From NCBI GenBank assembly GCA_964651325.1, contig CAZYXP010000043.1, forward strand, positions 1 through 22,150: a DNA stretch of 22,150 nucleotides. The letters run 5' to 3'. A program made the translations under genes and the position numbers. Each line of letters opens with the position of its first letter. The first letter of the stretch is position 1. The DNA is from JADFOB01 sp964651325. GTDB taxonomy: Bacteria; Planctomycetota; Phycisphaerae; UBA1845. Below the pieces are notes generated by a model, which worked only from the letters and a program-made list of their open reading frames with translations, was not told the DNA's origin and did not search any database. This document shows positions 1 through 7,650 of this stretch, in pieces.

Positions 1-320
1 AATGCGGCGATGATGCTTGCGGCGTGGTTGCGGTCTTCCGGTTTGCCGAAAATCTGATTCTCCGCCGCGACGACCGTGTCTCCACCGATGACCCAGCCGC
101 GGTGTAGGGTCGCTGCGACCCCGGCGGCTTTGTAATACGCGAGGGCTTCGGCCAGTTCGACCGGCGTGAGATCCGCGCGCAGCTCGTTCGGTTCATCTAC
201 GGTGGGCGCGCGCACCTCCACAGCCAGGCGGTGCTCAGATAGTAGCTCACGCCGTCGCGGGCTCATTGACGCAAGAATCAGCTTGGGGATTGCTTGGTTG
301 ATGGGTTGTCGGTCGTTCAC
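1..320 (-). CDS. maf: Maf-family nucleoside triphosphate pyrophosphatase, 5' part (runs off the window)
   Basis: Maf proteins hydrolyse dTTP/UTP or modified nucleotides to monophosphates in the cytoplasm and are thought to act in house-cleaning. About 106 residues are present; the C-terminal part lies left of base 1. The translation shows the family signature LILASMSPRRRELL near residues 14-27, then TVDEPNE, with the usual acidic pair after the first strand, and IGGDTVVAAENQIFGKPED, containing the DTVV catalytic region. The start is GTG at 318-320, chosen because GGAGAA lies 10 nt upstream (331-336) and the protein begins only about 12 residues before the first conserved strand, as expected. 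The gene is separated by 241 bp of repeat-bearing sequence from the glycosyltransferase gene upstream. Family assignment is secure; substrate preference (dTTP/UTP versus 7-methyl-GTP) cannot be told from this fragment. Confidence 0.9.
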   Translation of the reverse strand, partial: MNDRQPINQAIPKLILASMSPRRRELLSEHRLAVEVRAPTVDEPNELRADLTPVELAEALAYYKAAGVAATLHRGWVIGGDTVVAAENQIFGKPEDRNHAASIIAA

Positions 321-449
321 GGTGCGTTTGTTCTCCGGAAGCGCAATTGCGCGTGGCGGGGAGGATAGCGTGTATGGGGTCAGGAGGACACACGGATGCG
401 CGCTATTGGTACGCGACGATTGTGAATCGGAGTTTGCCGTTACCGGGGG

Positions 450-468
450 CCGCGCGGGCTGAAGCCCG
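450..468. repeat. CTGAAG-core hairpin, copy near maf
   Basis: CGGGC (455-459) pairs with GCCCG (464-468) around the loop TGAA. The 18 bases CCGCGCGGGCTGAAGCCC at 450-467 recur exactly at the very end of the window (22133-22150). It belongs to the same hairpin class as those after selA. Confidence 0.75.
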
Positions 469-526
469 AGATTCGGATGTTTGCGCAGGCCGGCATCATC
501 GGTTCTGATATTCTGGGGGGGGAAGT

Positions 527-546
527 CCGTGGGCTAGCGCCCACGG
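527..546. repeat. Perfect 8-bp inverted repeat (possible terminator or REP-like unit)
   Basis: CCGTGGGC (527-534) pairs with GCCCACGG (539-546) around TAGC. It sits 16 nt beyond the stop codon of the minus-strand glycosyltransferase gene, so it could fold in that transcript. There is no T-run after it on the minus strand, so it is a REP-like or Rho-independent-like candidate only. Confidence 0.6.
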
Positions 547-587
547 CTCTGATTCTTGCGGCTAGCGCTCCTGGCTCTGATTCGTGC
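532..587. repeat. Tandem 28-bp repeat, two copies
   Basis: Bases 532-559 and 560-587 align without gaps and agree at 24 of 28 positions. Both begin GGCTAGCGC and share GGCTCTGATTC. The first copy overlaps the palindrome at 527-546; in the second copy the palindrome is degraded. On the minus strand the second copy encodes the last residues (NQSQER) and the TAG stop of the glycosyltransferase. Confidence 0.8.
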
Positions 588-2256
588 TTCGCATTACCAG
601 TATGGTGGGGCTGATCTTTCCGGGGATCGGGGAACCCCAGCCGGCCAGGGCGAGCAGCGATCTCCGCCCGGGGAGGTATTGCCCGCGAAACTCGGCTACG
701 GTTTGATAGCCCAACTCTCCGGATCGAAGCAAGGCCATCACGTTGCGTTGTTCGGCGTCGAAGTCCTCATAGTTGTAACTGGTGAGGAGGAGGTACTCCG
801 GCTGGGGGCGCTGAAAGCTTTCGCGCGACATGGCCACCGGGTAGGTCGCGTAGCCCATTTCATGCACGCGCGGGAGGTATTGCGGCTTGAGTGGCGTTTT
901 TTCGTCAATCAAGAACGCTCCTACGCTGCGGTCTACCGGCACATTCTTGCGGAACCATTGCTCGGCGGCGTATCGGGAATCCGAGATCATTTCCAAACTC
1001 ATGGCACCTGAGTAGAGGACCGTGGGTATGAGGATCGCGCTCAGCAAGCCAATTCGCCACCACGCAGAGGCCCGAGCGCCGCGGCACATTCGCGCCACGA
1101 GCAGCCCGGTGGGCAGGGCCAGCAACACCAGGATCGGGAAGAGAAACCGAGAATAGACGAAATCGATTTTCACGATGACCAAGACGTAATACGTGAGACA
1201 GGGCAACAGTGTTAGGACGGCGGTTTTTCGGTGGTTCCAGCAGGTCCAAAGCGTAGCGGTCGCGGTCAGGGCAAGCAGTGGCCAGCCCACGGCGGCCGCG
1301 CCATAGGACACGGTCGCGGCTGAGAGATCGAACAGATTGCCATAGCGAAGTTGTTGGCCGCAAATCGAGTCGGGGGAGGCGTCTAACCAGTACCGCATGC
1401 GATCGAGATAGGGTTGCGGATCGGTCAGTACGCCGTTGAGAAAGAGGTAAGGCAGGGCAAACGCGACAAGCCCCCAAACCCACCGAAGCTGCAAGCATGC
1501 CCCGCGAATGGCCAGCGGAAGGGATTGGTGTTGGCGGAGGCGGGCGAATTCCAGAATGAGCAACGCCACAGCCATACCGGGATAGAGGCCGGCCATGGCG
1601 TCCTTGGTGCTGATCGCCAGCGAGCCGAAAAACCCCAATAGCAGTGCATGACGTGCGTTTCGTTGGCTGATGCACTTGATGTAGAAGAAGACGCTCCAGC
1701 TTATCCAGCAGACGGCGGGGACGTCGACATTGCCGAGGTGGGCGAAATAGGCGAATGCAGCACCGAGCATGAGCGACAGCGCGGCCGCCAGTGCCGCGAG
1801 ATCGTCTTTGGTTAGCGCGAGTGTGGTGAAAAAGACGCCGAGCCCTGCTGCGATGGCCATGACGACCGAGACGCCGCGCGCGATGAGCACCAGCGTGCCC
1901 ATTTTTTGAGCATCAAGATCGGGTAGGTTGTTCTGCGTACCCTCAGGCGAGAGCCCTTGGGATGTCCAGGCCGCCAGTGCGGGCAGATACGTCGCGTAAA
2001 GCAGGTGGTAGTGGAGAGGCGGGTAGCGCCCTTTCCATCCTTGGGCTGCGTTACGCACGGGGCCGATGGTTCGCAGGCCCGAAATGGAATCCTGGCTCCA
2101 GGACACCAGCGACCCGGCCCCCCAGTTGATGCCGGGAACGTAGAGCACGATGGCGACAAGCGGCAGGACGAGCAGATACCACGCTCGCCCGGTCGTACTC
2201 GACCGCCGAGGTTCTATCGAGGCGTCGCCAGGTTGGCTCATGGGTTCGCCGGTCAT
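562..2256 (-). CDS. GT39/ArnT-like membrane glycosyltransferase
   Basis: This 564-residue polytopic membrane protein resembles the GT-C fold glycosyltransferases (PMT/ArnT, family GT39) that use a polyprenyl-phosphate sugar on the outer side of the membrane. The first membrane segment is at about 26-43. The following loop has SWSQDSISG with Asp56, matching the catalytic Asp of GT-C enzymes, and KGRYPPLHYH at 75-84 is typical of that loop. A second conserved acidic position is in GNVDVP (Asp178). About ten hydrophobic segments follow until about residue 425, then a soluble C-terminal domain beginning near SDSRYAAEQWF. The start given leaves 6 nt after the dipeptidase stop; an ATG five codons later (2241) is equally possible, and neither has a good ribosome site. 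It is probably co-transcribed with the dipeptidase. The last residues are encoded by a repeat copy. Acceptor and sugar are unknown. Confidence 0.8.
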   Translation of the reverse strand: MTGEPMSQPGDASIEPRRSSTTGRAWYLLVLPLVAIVLYVPGINWGAGSLVSWSQDSISGLRTIGPVRNAAQGWKGRYPPLHYHLLYATYLPALAAWTSQGLSPEGTQNNLPDLDAQKMGTLVLIARGVSVVMAIAAGLGVFFTTLALTKDDLAALAAALSLMLGAAFAYFAHLGNVDVPAVCWISWSVFFYIKCISQRNARHALLLGFFGSLAISTKDAMAGLYPGMAVALLILEFARLRQHQSLPLAIRGACLQLRWVWGLVAFALPYLFLNGVLTDPQPYLDRMRYWLDASPDSICGQQLRYGNLFDLSAATVSYGAAAVGWPLLALTATATLWTCWNHRKTAVLTLLPCLTYYVLVIVKIDFVYSRFLFPILVLLALPTGLLVARMCRGARASAWWRIGLLSAILIPTVLYSGAMSLEMISDSRYAAEQWFRKNVPVDRSVGAFLIDEKTPLKPQYLPRVHEMGYATYPVAMSRESFQRPQPEYLLLTSYNYEDFDAEQRNVMALLRSGELGYQTVAEFRGQYLPGRRSLLALAGWGSPIPGKISPTILVMRSTNQSQER

Positions 2257-2262
2257 GGTTTG

Positions 2263-3360
2263 TTAGTTTTCAGCCAGTTGCTGGCAGGTTCTAAGCACGC
2301 GCAAGGCATTGAGTCCGAGAATATGGCTCAGGTCGTCTTCGTTGTGTCCGCGACGCATCAACTCGGCGGTGAGGATCGGAAGCTTTGAGCAATCCTCCAA
2401 GCCCTCCGGGAGGTGGGGGATGCCGTCGAAATCGCTGCCGATCCCCACGTGTTCGGGACCCACGAGCCCGATGGCATGGTCAAAATGATCGACCAGGACG
2501 CTGATAGGCGTTTTGTGATCGGTGGACGGGCTCGCGGTCAGATTGCCTTCTTTCATTCTGCGCTGCAGTTCATGGGGGTCCGACTTGGGGCAGTTCGGGT
2601 CGATGAACCCGGCCGCGAAATTGATCTGGACCACGCCGCCTTGGCGGGCGATTTCCTGAATCAGTTCGTCGGGAAGATTGCGGGGATGGGGCGAGACCGC
2701 GCGGCAGGATGAATGCGACGCGATGACCGGTGCGTTGCTCGTTTCCAGCACGTTGCGGACGCAGGCGTCGCTGGCGTGCGACACGTCCACCATCATGCCC
2801 ATCCGATTCATTTCCCGCACCACGTCCCTGCCAAACGCGGTTAGCCCTCCATGGTGGGGTGGAAGCGGCGTATGAATTCCCGAAGAATCGGCCCAGGTGG
2901 TGTGGAATCCGTGCGTCAGGGTCATGTAGGTGACGCCCTGTTTTCTAAAGGATCGGAGCAGTTCGATCGAATCCTCGATCAGATAGCCTCCTTCCACTGC
3001 GGGTACGACGGCGAATCGGCCCGTTTCGTGCGCGTGGAGGATTTCGTCGGCGGTGGTTGCGAGGGTAAGCGTTTCACACTGGGCTTGCGTCAGGGAGACC
3101 AGCCGATCCATTTGGGCTTGGGCGGCCTCAGCGCCCCGGCCCGGTTCGAGTGGTCCGGATGCCCAAATGGCGAAGAAGGCGCCACTGAGGCCGCCGTCTC
3201 GCGCGCGGGGCAGGTCCACATGTCCGGTCTCATGGCGATCAGTGAAATCCCAGTTGGGGTCGGCAAGTTTTTGGGTGGTATCGCAATGGGTGTCGATAAC
3301 CAAAGTTTTTTTGTGCAGCGCGCGGGCACGTTGCAGCAGATTGTCGGTTGATGGGTCCAT
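2263..3360 (-). CDS. Membrane dipeptidase family (M19) zinc dipeptidase
   Basis: M19 enzymes cleave dipeptides, including some D-containing ones, with a binuclear zinc centre in a TIM-barrel. All expected metal ligands are visible: His25 and Asp27 (DTHCD), Glu123 (VPAVEGG), His195 (VDVSH), His216 (IASHSS), plus Asp310 in GIGSDFDG. The length of 365 residues is normal for bacterial members. There is no signal peptide, so it is probably cytoplasmic, unlike the GPI-anchored mammalian enzyme. The ATG at 3358-3360 places the first conserved strand at residue 20. No Shine-Dalgarno is seen; a TAGAAT hexamer lies 6 nt upstream of the ATG, which could be a -10 box for a leaderless message. It is the first gene of a two-gene unit with the glycosyltransferase 6 nt downstream. 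Related family members act as creatininase-like or other amidohydrolases, but the ligand set favours a dipeptidase. Confidence 0.92.
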   Translation of the reverse strand: MDPSTDNLLQRARALHKKTLVIDTHCDTTQKLADPNWDFTDRHETGHVDLPRARDGGLSGAFFAIWASGPLEPGRGAEAAQAQMDRLVSLTQAQCETLTLATTADEILHAHETGRFAVVPAVEGGYLIEDSIELLRSFRKQGVTYMTLTHGFHTTWADSSGIHTPLPPHHGGLTAFGRDVVREMNRMGMMVDVSHASDACVRNVLETSNAPVIASHSSCRAVSPHPRNLPDELIQEIARQGGVVQINFAAGFIDPNCPKSDPHELQRRMKEGNLTASPSTDHKTPISVLVDHFDHAIGLVGPEHVGIGSDFDGIPHLPEGLEDCSKLPILTAELMRRGHNEDDLSHILGLNALRVLRTCQQLAEN

Positions 3361-3388
3361 GGTTTGATTCTATCGCGCGAGCGATGAA
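3361..3388 (-). promoter_or_regulatory. Possible -10 box of a leaderless dipeptidase transcript
   Basis: On the minus strand TAGAAT (bases 3372-3367) is followed by six bases and the dipeptidase ATG. There is no purine-rich ribosome site in the interval and no convincing -35 hexamer. The same spacing recurs before other starts in this window. Confidence 0.3.
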
Positions 3389-3613
3389 ATGCACGGGCGC
3401 GTCGCCTTCGGTTGTATCGCATCCAGTAGGGTTGAAAACCGGGGTTGGCGTCTGTTTTTGGGCGGCGTCGGCAGGGATGTCGCGCTACTGGTTGGCACGC
3501 TGATAGGGCTGGTGCGCGGTGGGCGTACTTCATTGGCGGCTGAATGGGCGATGCTCATATCAGTATTGGCTACCGTCTTGGGCGTATTTTTCGCTCGCTG
3601 GATGACGCGCTAA
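3389..3613 (+). CDS. Doubtful small membrane protein
   Basis: An ORF of 74 residues lies in the gap between divergent transcription units. I recognise no family. The C-terminal two thirds are hydrophobic, with two candidate membrane segments, around DVALLVGTLIGLV and AMLISVLATVLGVFFARW, separated by a short basic turn, and it ends in RWMTR, which would fit a positive-inside C-terminus. No clear ribosome site precedes the ATG. Third codon positions are moderately GC-rich, which weakly supports coding. The opposite strand also has open frames here, so this could equally be non-coding sequence carrying the promoters of the two flanking units. Confidence 0.27.
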   Translation: MHGRVAFGCIASSRVENRGWRLFLGGVGRDVALLVGTLIGLVRGGRTSLAAEWAMLISVLATVLGVFFARWMTR

Positions 3614-3843
3614 CGGGTCGCGCGTTCGCGCAGAATTCGCCGCCTTGTGTGGTCGTGAGGCCGTTATTCGCGCTCGAGGTCCCGACCGATAAATAGCGAA
3701 TGATGTGGAGCAAAGTGCTCGATAGGACATGGTGAGGAACTGGATTGACCAAAGTGCGGACGTGCTTGAACCCCTGTGGGATTTCGCAAGAAGACCCACG
3801 CCGACGGGCACTCCCGCCATGTACCTTAACAGGAGCTTTTCGA
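3614..3843. other. Gap upstream of the lipoprotein operon
   Basis: No gene is supported. An in-frame extension of the next ORF reaches back to 3745, but the good ribosome site at 3831-3835 argues that this stretch is leader. TTGACC at about 3745 resembles a -35 box, but no matching -10 hexamer follows at the right distance. Confidence 0.5.
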
Positions 3844-4362
3844 ATGACATCTCGAATTGAACTGGTTGGTGTCGGCATGTTGACGCTGCTGGCGGTTTCG
3901 TGCAACGGCCCCTCCACGCCGCATCAGATTCAAAACGCGCACATGGATCGATCGAAAGAGCTGTACGGAGCCGAATACGTCGCGATGTCGGACAACGCGA
4001 TGTTACAAGACATGACCGTATCAGATTTACATTTTGTGGCCCATACGTCGGAGTTGAGCGGAACGGGCGCGGCCCGGCTCGATCGCATGGCGGGGTATTT
4101 GAACACGTACGGCGGCATCGTTCGCTACGCCACGCACCTCGACGATGGTGACCTGGTCGCGGCGCGGCTCAAGCACGTGGGCGATTACCTCGAGATTTCC
4201 GGATGCGACATGGATCGGGTCAAGGTCAAGCAGATGATTTCAGGTGGTCGTACTGGTTCCGCGGAGGATGCGATCCTTGTGGAACAGCGCGGCACGACCG
4301 AAGCGGAGTCATCGACGCAGGACAGCGCGCAAGGCGATATGGTGCCCATGGGGCAGAACTAA
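3844..4362 (+). CDS. Small exported lipoprotein with OmpA/CpaD-like domain
   Basis: The 172-residue protein begins with a signal sequence (residues 1-19) ending LLAVSC, so Cys20 may be lipidated; the box is imperfect because Ala is at -3. The core, about 47-150, starts with MSDNAMLQDMTVSDLHF and continues SELSGTGAARLDRMAGYLN, a strand-helix pattern seen in OmpA-like and CpaD-like pilus-assembly lipoproteins. I associate very similar proteins with planctomycete Tad-type loci, but this is recollection, not a search. The C-terminal 25 residues are acidic and probably disordered. The start at 3844 is chosen because AGGAG lies 8 nt upstream and it places the signal sequence at the N-terminus; an upstream ORF extension lacks these features. 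The TPR lipoprotein gene starts 20 nt downstream, so the two form an operon. No other Tad gene is visible. Confidence 0.72.
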   Translation: MTSRIELVGVGMLTLLAVSCNGPSTPHQIQNAHMDRSKELYGAEYVAMSDNAMLQDMTVSDLHFVAHTSELSGTGAARLDRMAGYLNTYGGIVRYATHLDDGDLVAARLKHVGDYLEISGCDMDRVKVKQMISGGRTGSAEDAILVEQRGTTEAESSTQDSAQGDMVPMGQN

Positions 4363-4382
4363 TCGAGCGGGAGTAGGTTTCT

Positions 4383-6536
4383 ATGATTGTTGGCAAAGCA
4401 TGTGTTATTTGTTTGGCGGTAGGTGTTGTCGTCGTTGCAGGTTGCGCTCATTCCGATTCGAGCGCGCGATCACGAATGGATAAACCTAAATGGAAGTCGG
4501 GTTTGGAGCCCGTGGCCGGCCGCAAGCTCGACGAACTGCTACCGGCTGAGCCGGACATTTTGCCCCAAACTCATTTCGCGGCCGCCCAGCTGCTTGAGAA
4601 GAAGGGCATGATTCCGGACGCGATCGCGCAGTACCGCAAGGCGATTGCTGTCAATCATCAATACGTCCAGGCGTATCATGCCTTGGGCGTCTTGCTTTCG
4701 CGCGTTGGAGATCACAAGGGCGCGGTTCGGACCATGGCGCAGGCGGCGAAGATCAGGCCTGATGATCCGGTGATCCAAAACAACTACGGCTATTTGCTCA
4801 TGCATGACGAATCATGGGTGAAGGCGATCGAGCAGTTTGACGGCGCAATTGCGCACCGGCCATTCTTCGCGCGGGCGCACATCAATCGGGGCCTTTGCCT
4901 TGCCAAGCTTGGGCGCTTCGACGCGGCCTTTGACAGCTTTCGAACGGTTCTTCCTGAAGCGGACGCTCACTACAACATGGGCCTGATGTATCGCGGACAA
5001 AGGCTCTTCAAGGAAGCGAATCGATCGTTTCAGCGTGTGCTCGACATCAATCCTTCCTTTGTAGCGGCGACGCAGCAATTGGCTGAAATTGCTCCCCTGG
5101 CAACCCGCGGCGACGCCGAGTTGATGGGCCCGCCGGATGGAAGCGGCGAGCGTCAATACGGCTCGCAACCCTTGGTGATGATCGCCCAGAGCGATGCAGG
5201 CCGGGTATCTGCGGCGCGGCCAAGGGGTTCGTCGCCCAAGCCGGTTGCGGTGGCGCAGGCCAGGCCGAAAGCCAGGCCATTGGAGCGAGATAGAATCGAG
5301 GACATGACGTCACCGGCGGACTGGTTCGATTTTGCGGTCGGGCCGACCTGCCCGGCTGATTTTGTTTTTCAGGTAGCCTCGTTTGACGAGGATATGGTGC
5401 GTTGCGCCCAGGTGTTCTTCGAAGAAGCCACCGAGGCCGTCGCGACGGCGGATCCGCGGCGGGCGCGGGCCACCAAAGCGATGACCGTCGAGCCTGAGCC
5501 GGTCGATCGTGTACAACCGGTCAATTGGGGTGCGGCTTTTTCAGAACTCTGGGAGGAGCTTCCTCCCGATCCGAACGATCCTTGCACGGGCGAAGGCATT
5601 TCTTTTCCGCGAGAGCAGATGACATTCTATCCGGGGATGGGTTTCTTCGCTGAGGGTATGATGGAAATGGACTTCGCAAGCCCCGATGAGGATCAGCTTG
5701 CGTCTTTGGCGGATCCGGATGTGATTCGTTCGGTTGAGCAGCGTTCCTCAACCTGGGATCCGATCGGCGACGACGGTTATGGAGCGTCGATGTCGAGTAC
5801 TTTTTCGCGGCAAGCGAACCTCCGCGATTCCGGATCGACGAATCCGATGGACGCGCTCATGGCAATCGAAGAACGAATTGCCATGGAGCGAAGCGAGCAG
5901 GCTTGCCTCGAGCAAGAGTTAGGCACGTTTGCCACCGGTCGTTGGGTGGATACGAGCGTGACAGCGTCAGCCTCGGCCGACATGCCGGAAATGAATGTGC
6001 ATTGGGAAACAACCAAGCCGGCAAGCCGCTTTGCACCAAAGGCATCCCTCGCGTCTGACACGAACGAATCGGCCCAGCGCGACAACCGGCATTCTGCCCG
6101 GAGCACCGGGTCGCGGACGTTGGGTATGTCGATTGTGGAGCCGTCGGTCCATGAGCCGGCGCTCATGGAGGAGGACCTACCCTGTTCGGAAGATTCGGAT
6201 GGCGTGCTGGATCCGCGCGGCGCTTCGGCGGGTTCGTTGGAGTACCTCTTTGAGATCATGAACATGGCCTCCAACGACAAGTGGTGTTTGGACGCCGCCG
6301 GGCTGCAGCAGATCGCTCAGCCGGAAGTGGTGGATACATCGCCTTCAGATTGGGACGATCAGGGTGTGGCCGAACGCAATATGGAGCCCTACGAGCGGGC
6401 GACGCTTGGGAGTCGTGTGGTGGAGCCCGAACAGCGCGGTTCCGATCGCGTCCAACGTCGCGCACGGCCTACGCCGCGGCGGTATCGATTGGGAAAGAGC
6501 ACCACCAAGGGCATGATCGATCCGGTTCGAAATTGA
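4383..6536 (+). CDS. TadD-like TPR lipoprotein with long low-complexity tail
   Basis: A 717-residue protein with a lipoprotein signal: the hydrophobic run ends VVVVAGC with Cys21, a good lipobox. Residues about 63-235 contain five or so TPR units, for example LEKKGMIPDAIAQYRKAIAV and LAKLGRFDAAFDSFRTVL, typical of TadD-type assembly lipoproteins that hold partner proteins in the periplasm. From about 240 to the end the protein is rich in Ser, Pro, Asp, Glu and Arg, with no recognisable domain, a few short hydrophobic/acidic blocks such as AAFSELWEELPPDPNDPC, scattered single cysteines, and a strongly basic end (RRARPTPRRYRLGKS). TadD proteins are usually far shorter, about 200-300 residues, so the tail is unusual. 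GGGAG at 4369-4373 gives a ribosome site. It follows the small lipoprotein by 20 nt and ends 36 nt from the convergent sirtuin gene. Confidence 0.78.
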   Translation: MIVGKACVICLAVGVVVVAGCAHSDSSARSRMDKPKWKSGLEPVAGRKLDELLPAEPDILPQTHFAAAQLLEKKGMIPDAIAQYRKAIAVNHQYVQAYHALGVLLSRVGDHKGAVRTMAQAAKIRPDDPVIQNNYGYLLMHDESWVKAIEQFDGAIAHRPFFARAHINRGLCLAKLGRFDAAFDSFRTVLPEADAHYNMGLMYRGQRLFKEANRSFQRVLDINPSFVAATQQLAEIAPLATRGDAELMGPPDGSGERQYGSQPLVMIAQSDAGRVSAARPRGSSPKPVAVAQARPKARPLERDRIEDMTSPADWFDFAVGPTCPADFVFQVASFDEDMVRCAQVFFEEATEAVATADPRRARATKAMTVEPEPVDRVQPVNWGAAFSELWEELPPDPNDPCTGEGISFPREQMTFYPGMGFFAEGMMEMDFASPDEDQLASLADPDVIRSVEQRSSTWDPIGDDGYGASMSSTFSRQANLRDSGSTNPMDALMAIEERIAMERSEQACLEQELGTFATGRWVDTSVTASASADMPEMNVHWETTKPASRFAPKASLASDTNESAQRDNRHSARSTGSRTLGMSIVEPSVHEPALMEEDLPCSEDSDGVLDPRGASAGSLEYLFEIMNMASNDKWCLDAAGLQQIAQPEVVDTSPSDWDDQGVAERNMEPYERATLGSRVVEPEQRGSDRVQRRARPTPRRYRLGKSTTKGMIDPVRN

Positions 6537-6572
6537 TTGGACCCCGCTGATCTTGTCGGCCGCGGCGCCGCA

Positions 6573-7346
6573 TCACGTTTGCGCCGATGGAGGCACGCTC
6601 CACAGGCCCAGCGCAATGGCGACGTGGGTGAGCGTCTTTCCAATGGCATCGTGAAGCACGATGTCGGCCGTGGCGTCCAACGGAGTGGATGTCTTGTTGA
6701 TGATCACCAGCGCTGCGCCGTGTTGCTTGGCGAAGCGCGGAAACGAGGCCGCCGGTTCCACCACGAGCGACGTGCCGATGGCCAGGAAGACGTCCGCACC
6801 TGTCGAATAGGCCATGGCCCGCTCCATTTCCAGGGGGGGCATGGCTTGGCCGAATGAAATCGTCTTGGATTTGAGTGGGCCGGCGCATTCTTCACAATCG
6901 GGGGCGTCCTCACCTTGCTCGATGCGCCGTAGGATTTCCGCGGGCGCCCACTGCTTGCCGCAATCCTGGCACGCCACGATTCGGTTGGTGCCATGAAGTT
7001 CGATCACCGGGTCACTTCCGGCGTCGGCGTGCAAACCGTCAATATTCTGCGTGATCACCGCGGCCAGGTTTCCATTTCTCTGGAAATCGGCTAGTGCCAG
7101 GTGTCCGGCGTTGGGCTTGGCGTTGAGCGTGTCCCGGTAGATCGACTCTCTCATTTTCCAGTAGCGCACGCGTTCCGATCGCATCGCCAGGAAGTCGTTG
7201 TACATCACGGGCTCTTCGCGCGACCAGATGCCGTTGGGGCTGCGGAAGTCGGGGATGCCGCTTTCGGTGCTGATGCCGGCGCCGGTAAACGCCACACCGC
7301 GCTGCGCGGTGCGCAACAATTCGACCAGTTTATCGAGTGGGTCCAT
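6573..7346 (-). CDS. Sirtuin (NAD-dependent protein deacylase, SIR2 family)
   Basis: Sirtuins remove acyl groups from lysines using NAD. The 257-residue protein has the complete motif set: GAGISTESGIPDFR at 22-35, TQNIDGLH at 99-106, the catalytic His118 in ELHG, a four-cysteine zinc site (Cys126, Cys129, Cys151, Cys154), GTSLVVEP at 191-198 and IINK at 215-218. The Tyr-x-x-Arg pair of desuccinylase-type sirtuins is not evident in the expected place (YWKMR is present), so deacetylation is more likely, with modest confidence. The start at ATG 7344-7346 is preferred to longer frames because conservation begins about 17 residues later and a longer start would enter the upstream gene's 3' region. 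No Shine-Dalgarno is seen; TGGTATCAT, an extended -10-like sequence, ends 7 nt before the ATG. It is the last gene of a four-gene minus-strand cluster. Confidence 0.93.
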   Translation of the reverse strand: MDPLDKLVELLRTAQRGVAFTGAGISTESGIPDFRSPNGIWSREEPVMYNDFLAMRSERVRYWKMRESIYRDTLNAKPNAGHLALADFQRNGNLAAVITQNIDGLHADAGSDPVIELHGTNRIVACQDCGKQWAPAEILRRIEQGEDAPDCEECAGPLKSKTISFGQAMPPLEMERAMAYSTGADVFLAIGTSLVVEPAASFPRFAKQHGAALVIINKTSTPLDATADIVLHDAIGKTLTHVAIALGLWSVPPSAQT

Positions 7347-7362
7347 GGCCGTGATGATACCA
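7347..7362 (-). promoter_or_regulatory. Extended -10-like box just before the sirtuin start
   Basis: On the minus strand TGGTATCAT places TATCAT (7359-7354) seven bases before the ATG, with the TG of an extended -10 element. No -35 match is seen. It may give the sirtuin a separate leaderless transcript inside the 50-nt gap. Confidence 0.33.
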
Positions 7363-7396
7363 CAAAAGCCGCGACTCGCCGCGACGGGTTTGTGGG

Positions 7397-7624
7397 TTAC
7401 TCGGCGCGAAAAAACCGGGCGCTGGTTCCGTCGTCGCCCACGCGCAGGTTGATTCTTCGCATGCATCTAGGGCAGTGGCCTTGGTAGGCTGTGCCTGCCT
7501 TGTTGCGGTAGATACGCGTGTAGACGGCGCAGCATTCGAAATAGATGCCGAGCCAGGGTCGGCCGGTCAGCGGGTTGGATGAGGCCACCGCGTCTGAGTC
7601 GATATGGAACGGAGGGTCGGCCAT
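7397..7624 (-). CDS. Small CC...CPRC (zinc-ribbon-like) protein of unknown function
   Basis: The 75-residue protein has Cys31-Cys32 in YFECCAVYTRIYRN and Cys51/Cys54 in GHCPRC, a spacing that could bind one zinc ion in a ribbon-like fold. The body RPWLGIYFECCAVYTRIYRN, then the CPRC knuckle and a final RVGDDGTSARFFRAE, matches a small protein I recall as widespread in planctomycetes without an assigned role. The start at 7624 is chosen over the longer frame (to 7786) because the extra N-terminal part overlaps the cyclodeaminase gene and is not protein-like. It lies 26 nt after the cyclodeaminase stop and 50 nt before the sirtuin, so it is probably co-transcribed. A role in RNA or protein binding is possible but unsupported. 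Confidence 0.72.
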   Translation of the reverse strand: MADPPFHIDSDAVASSNPLTGRPWLGIYFECCAVYTRIYRNKAGTAYQGHCPRCMRRINLRVGDDGTSARFFRAE

Positions 7625-7650
7625 GTTGAGTGGTATCGACCAGCGCGGCT

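Larger units (their letters stand above)
321..561. other. Gap between maf and the glycosyltransferase gene, holding repeats
   Basis: No convincing gene is present; a short plus-strand ORF crosses the gap but is mostly the shadow of maf. The gap carries a CTGAAG-type hairpin (455-468), a run of eight G at about 515-522, a strong palindrome (527-546) and a 28-bp tandem repeat that runs into the 3' end of the glycosyltransferase gene. It must also contain the maf promoter, but no clear -35/-10 pair stands out. Confidence 0.6.

Noticed and set aside
905..1675. 256-codon minus-strand frame inside the glycosyltransferase gene
   Set aside because: It overlaps the glycosyltransferase in another frame on the same strand; it is Arg/Pro-rich and has no motif.
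6537..6857. Plus-strand ORF after the TPR lipoprotein gene
   Set aside because: It is antisense to the sirtuin gene, whose motifs are complete.
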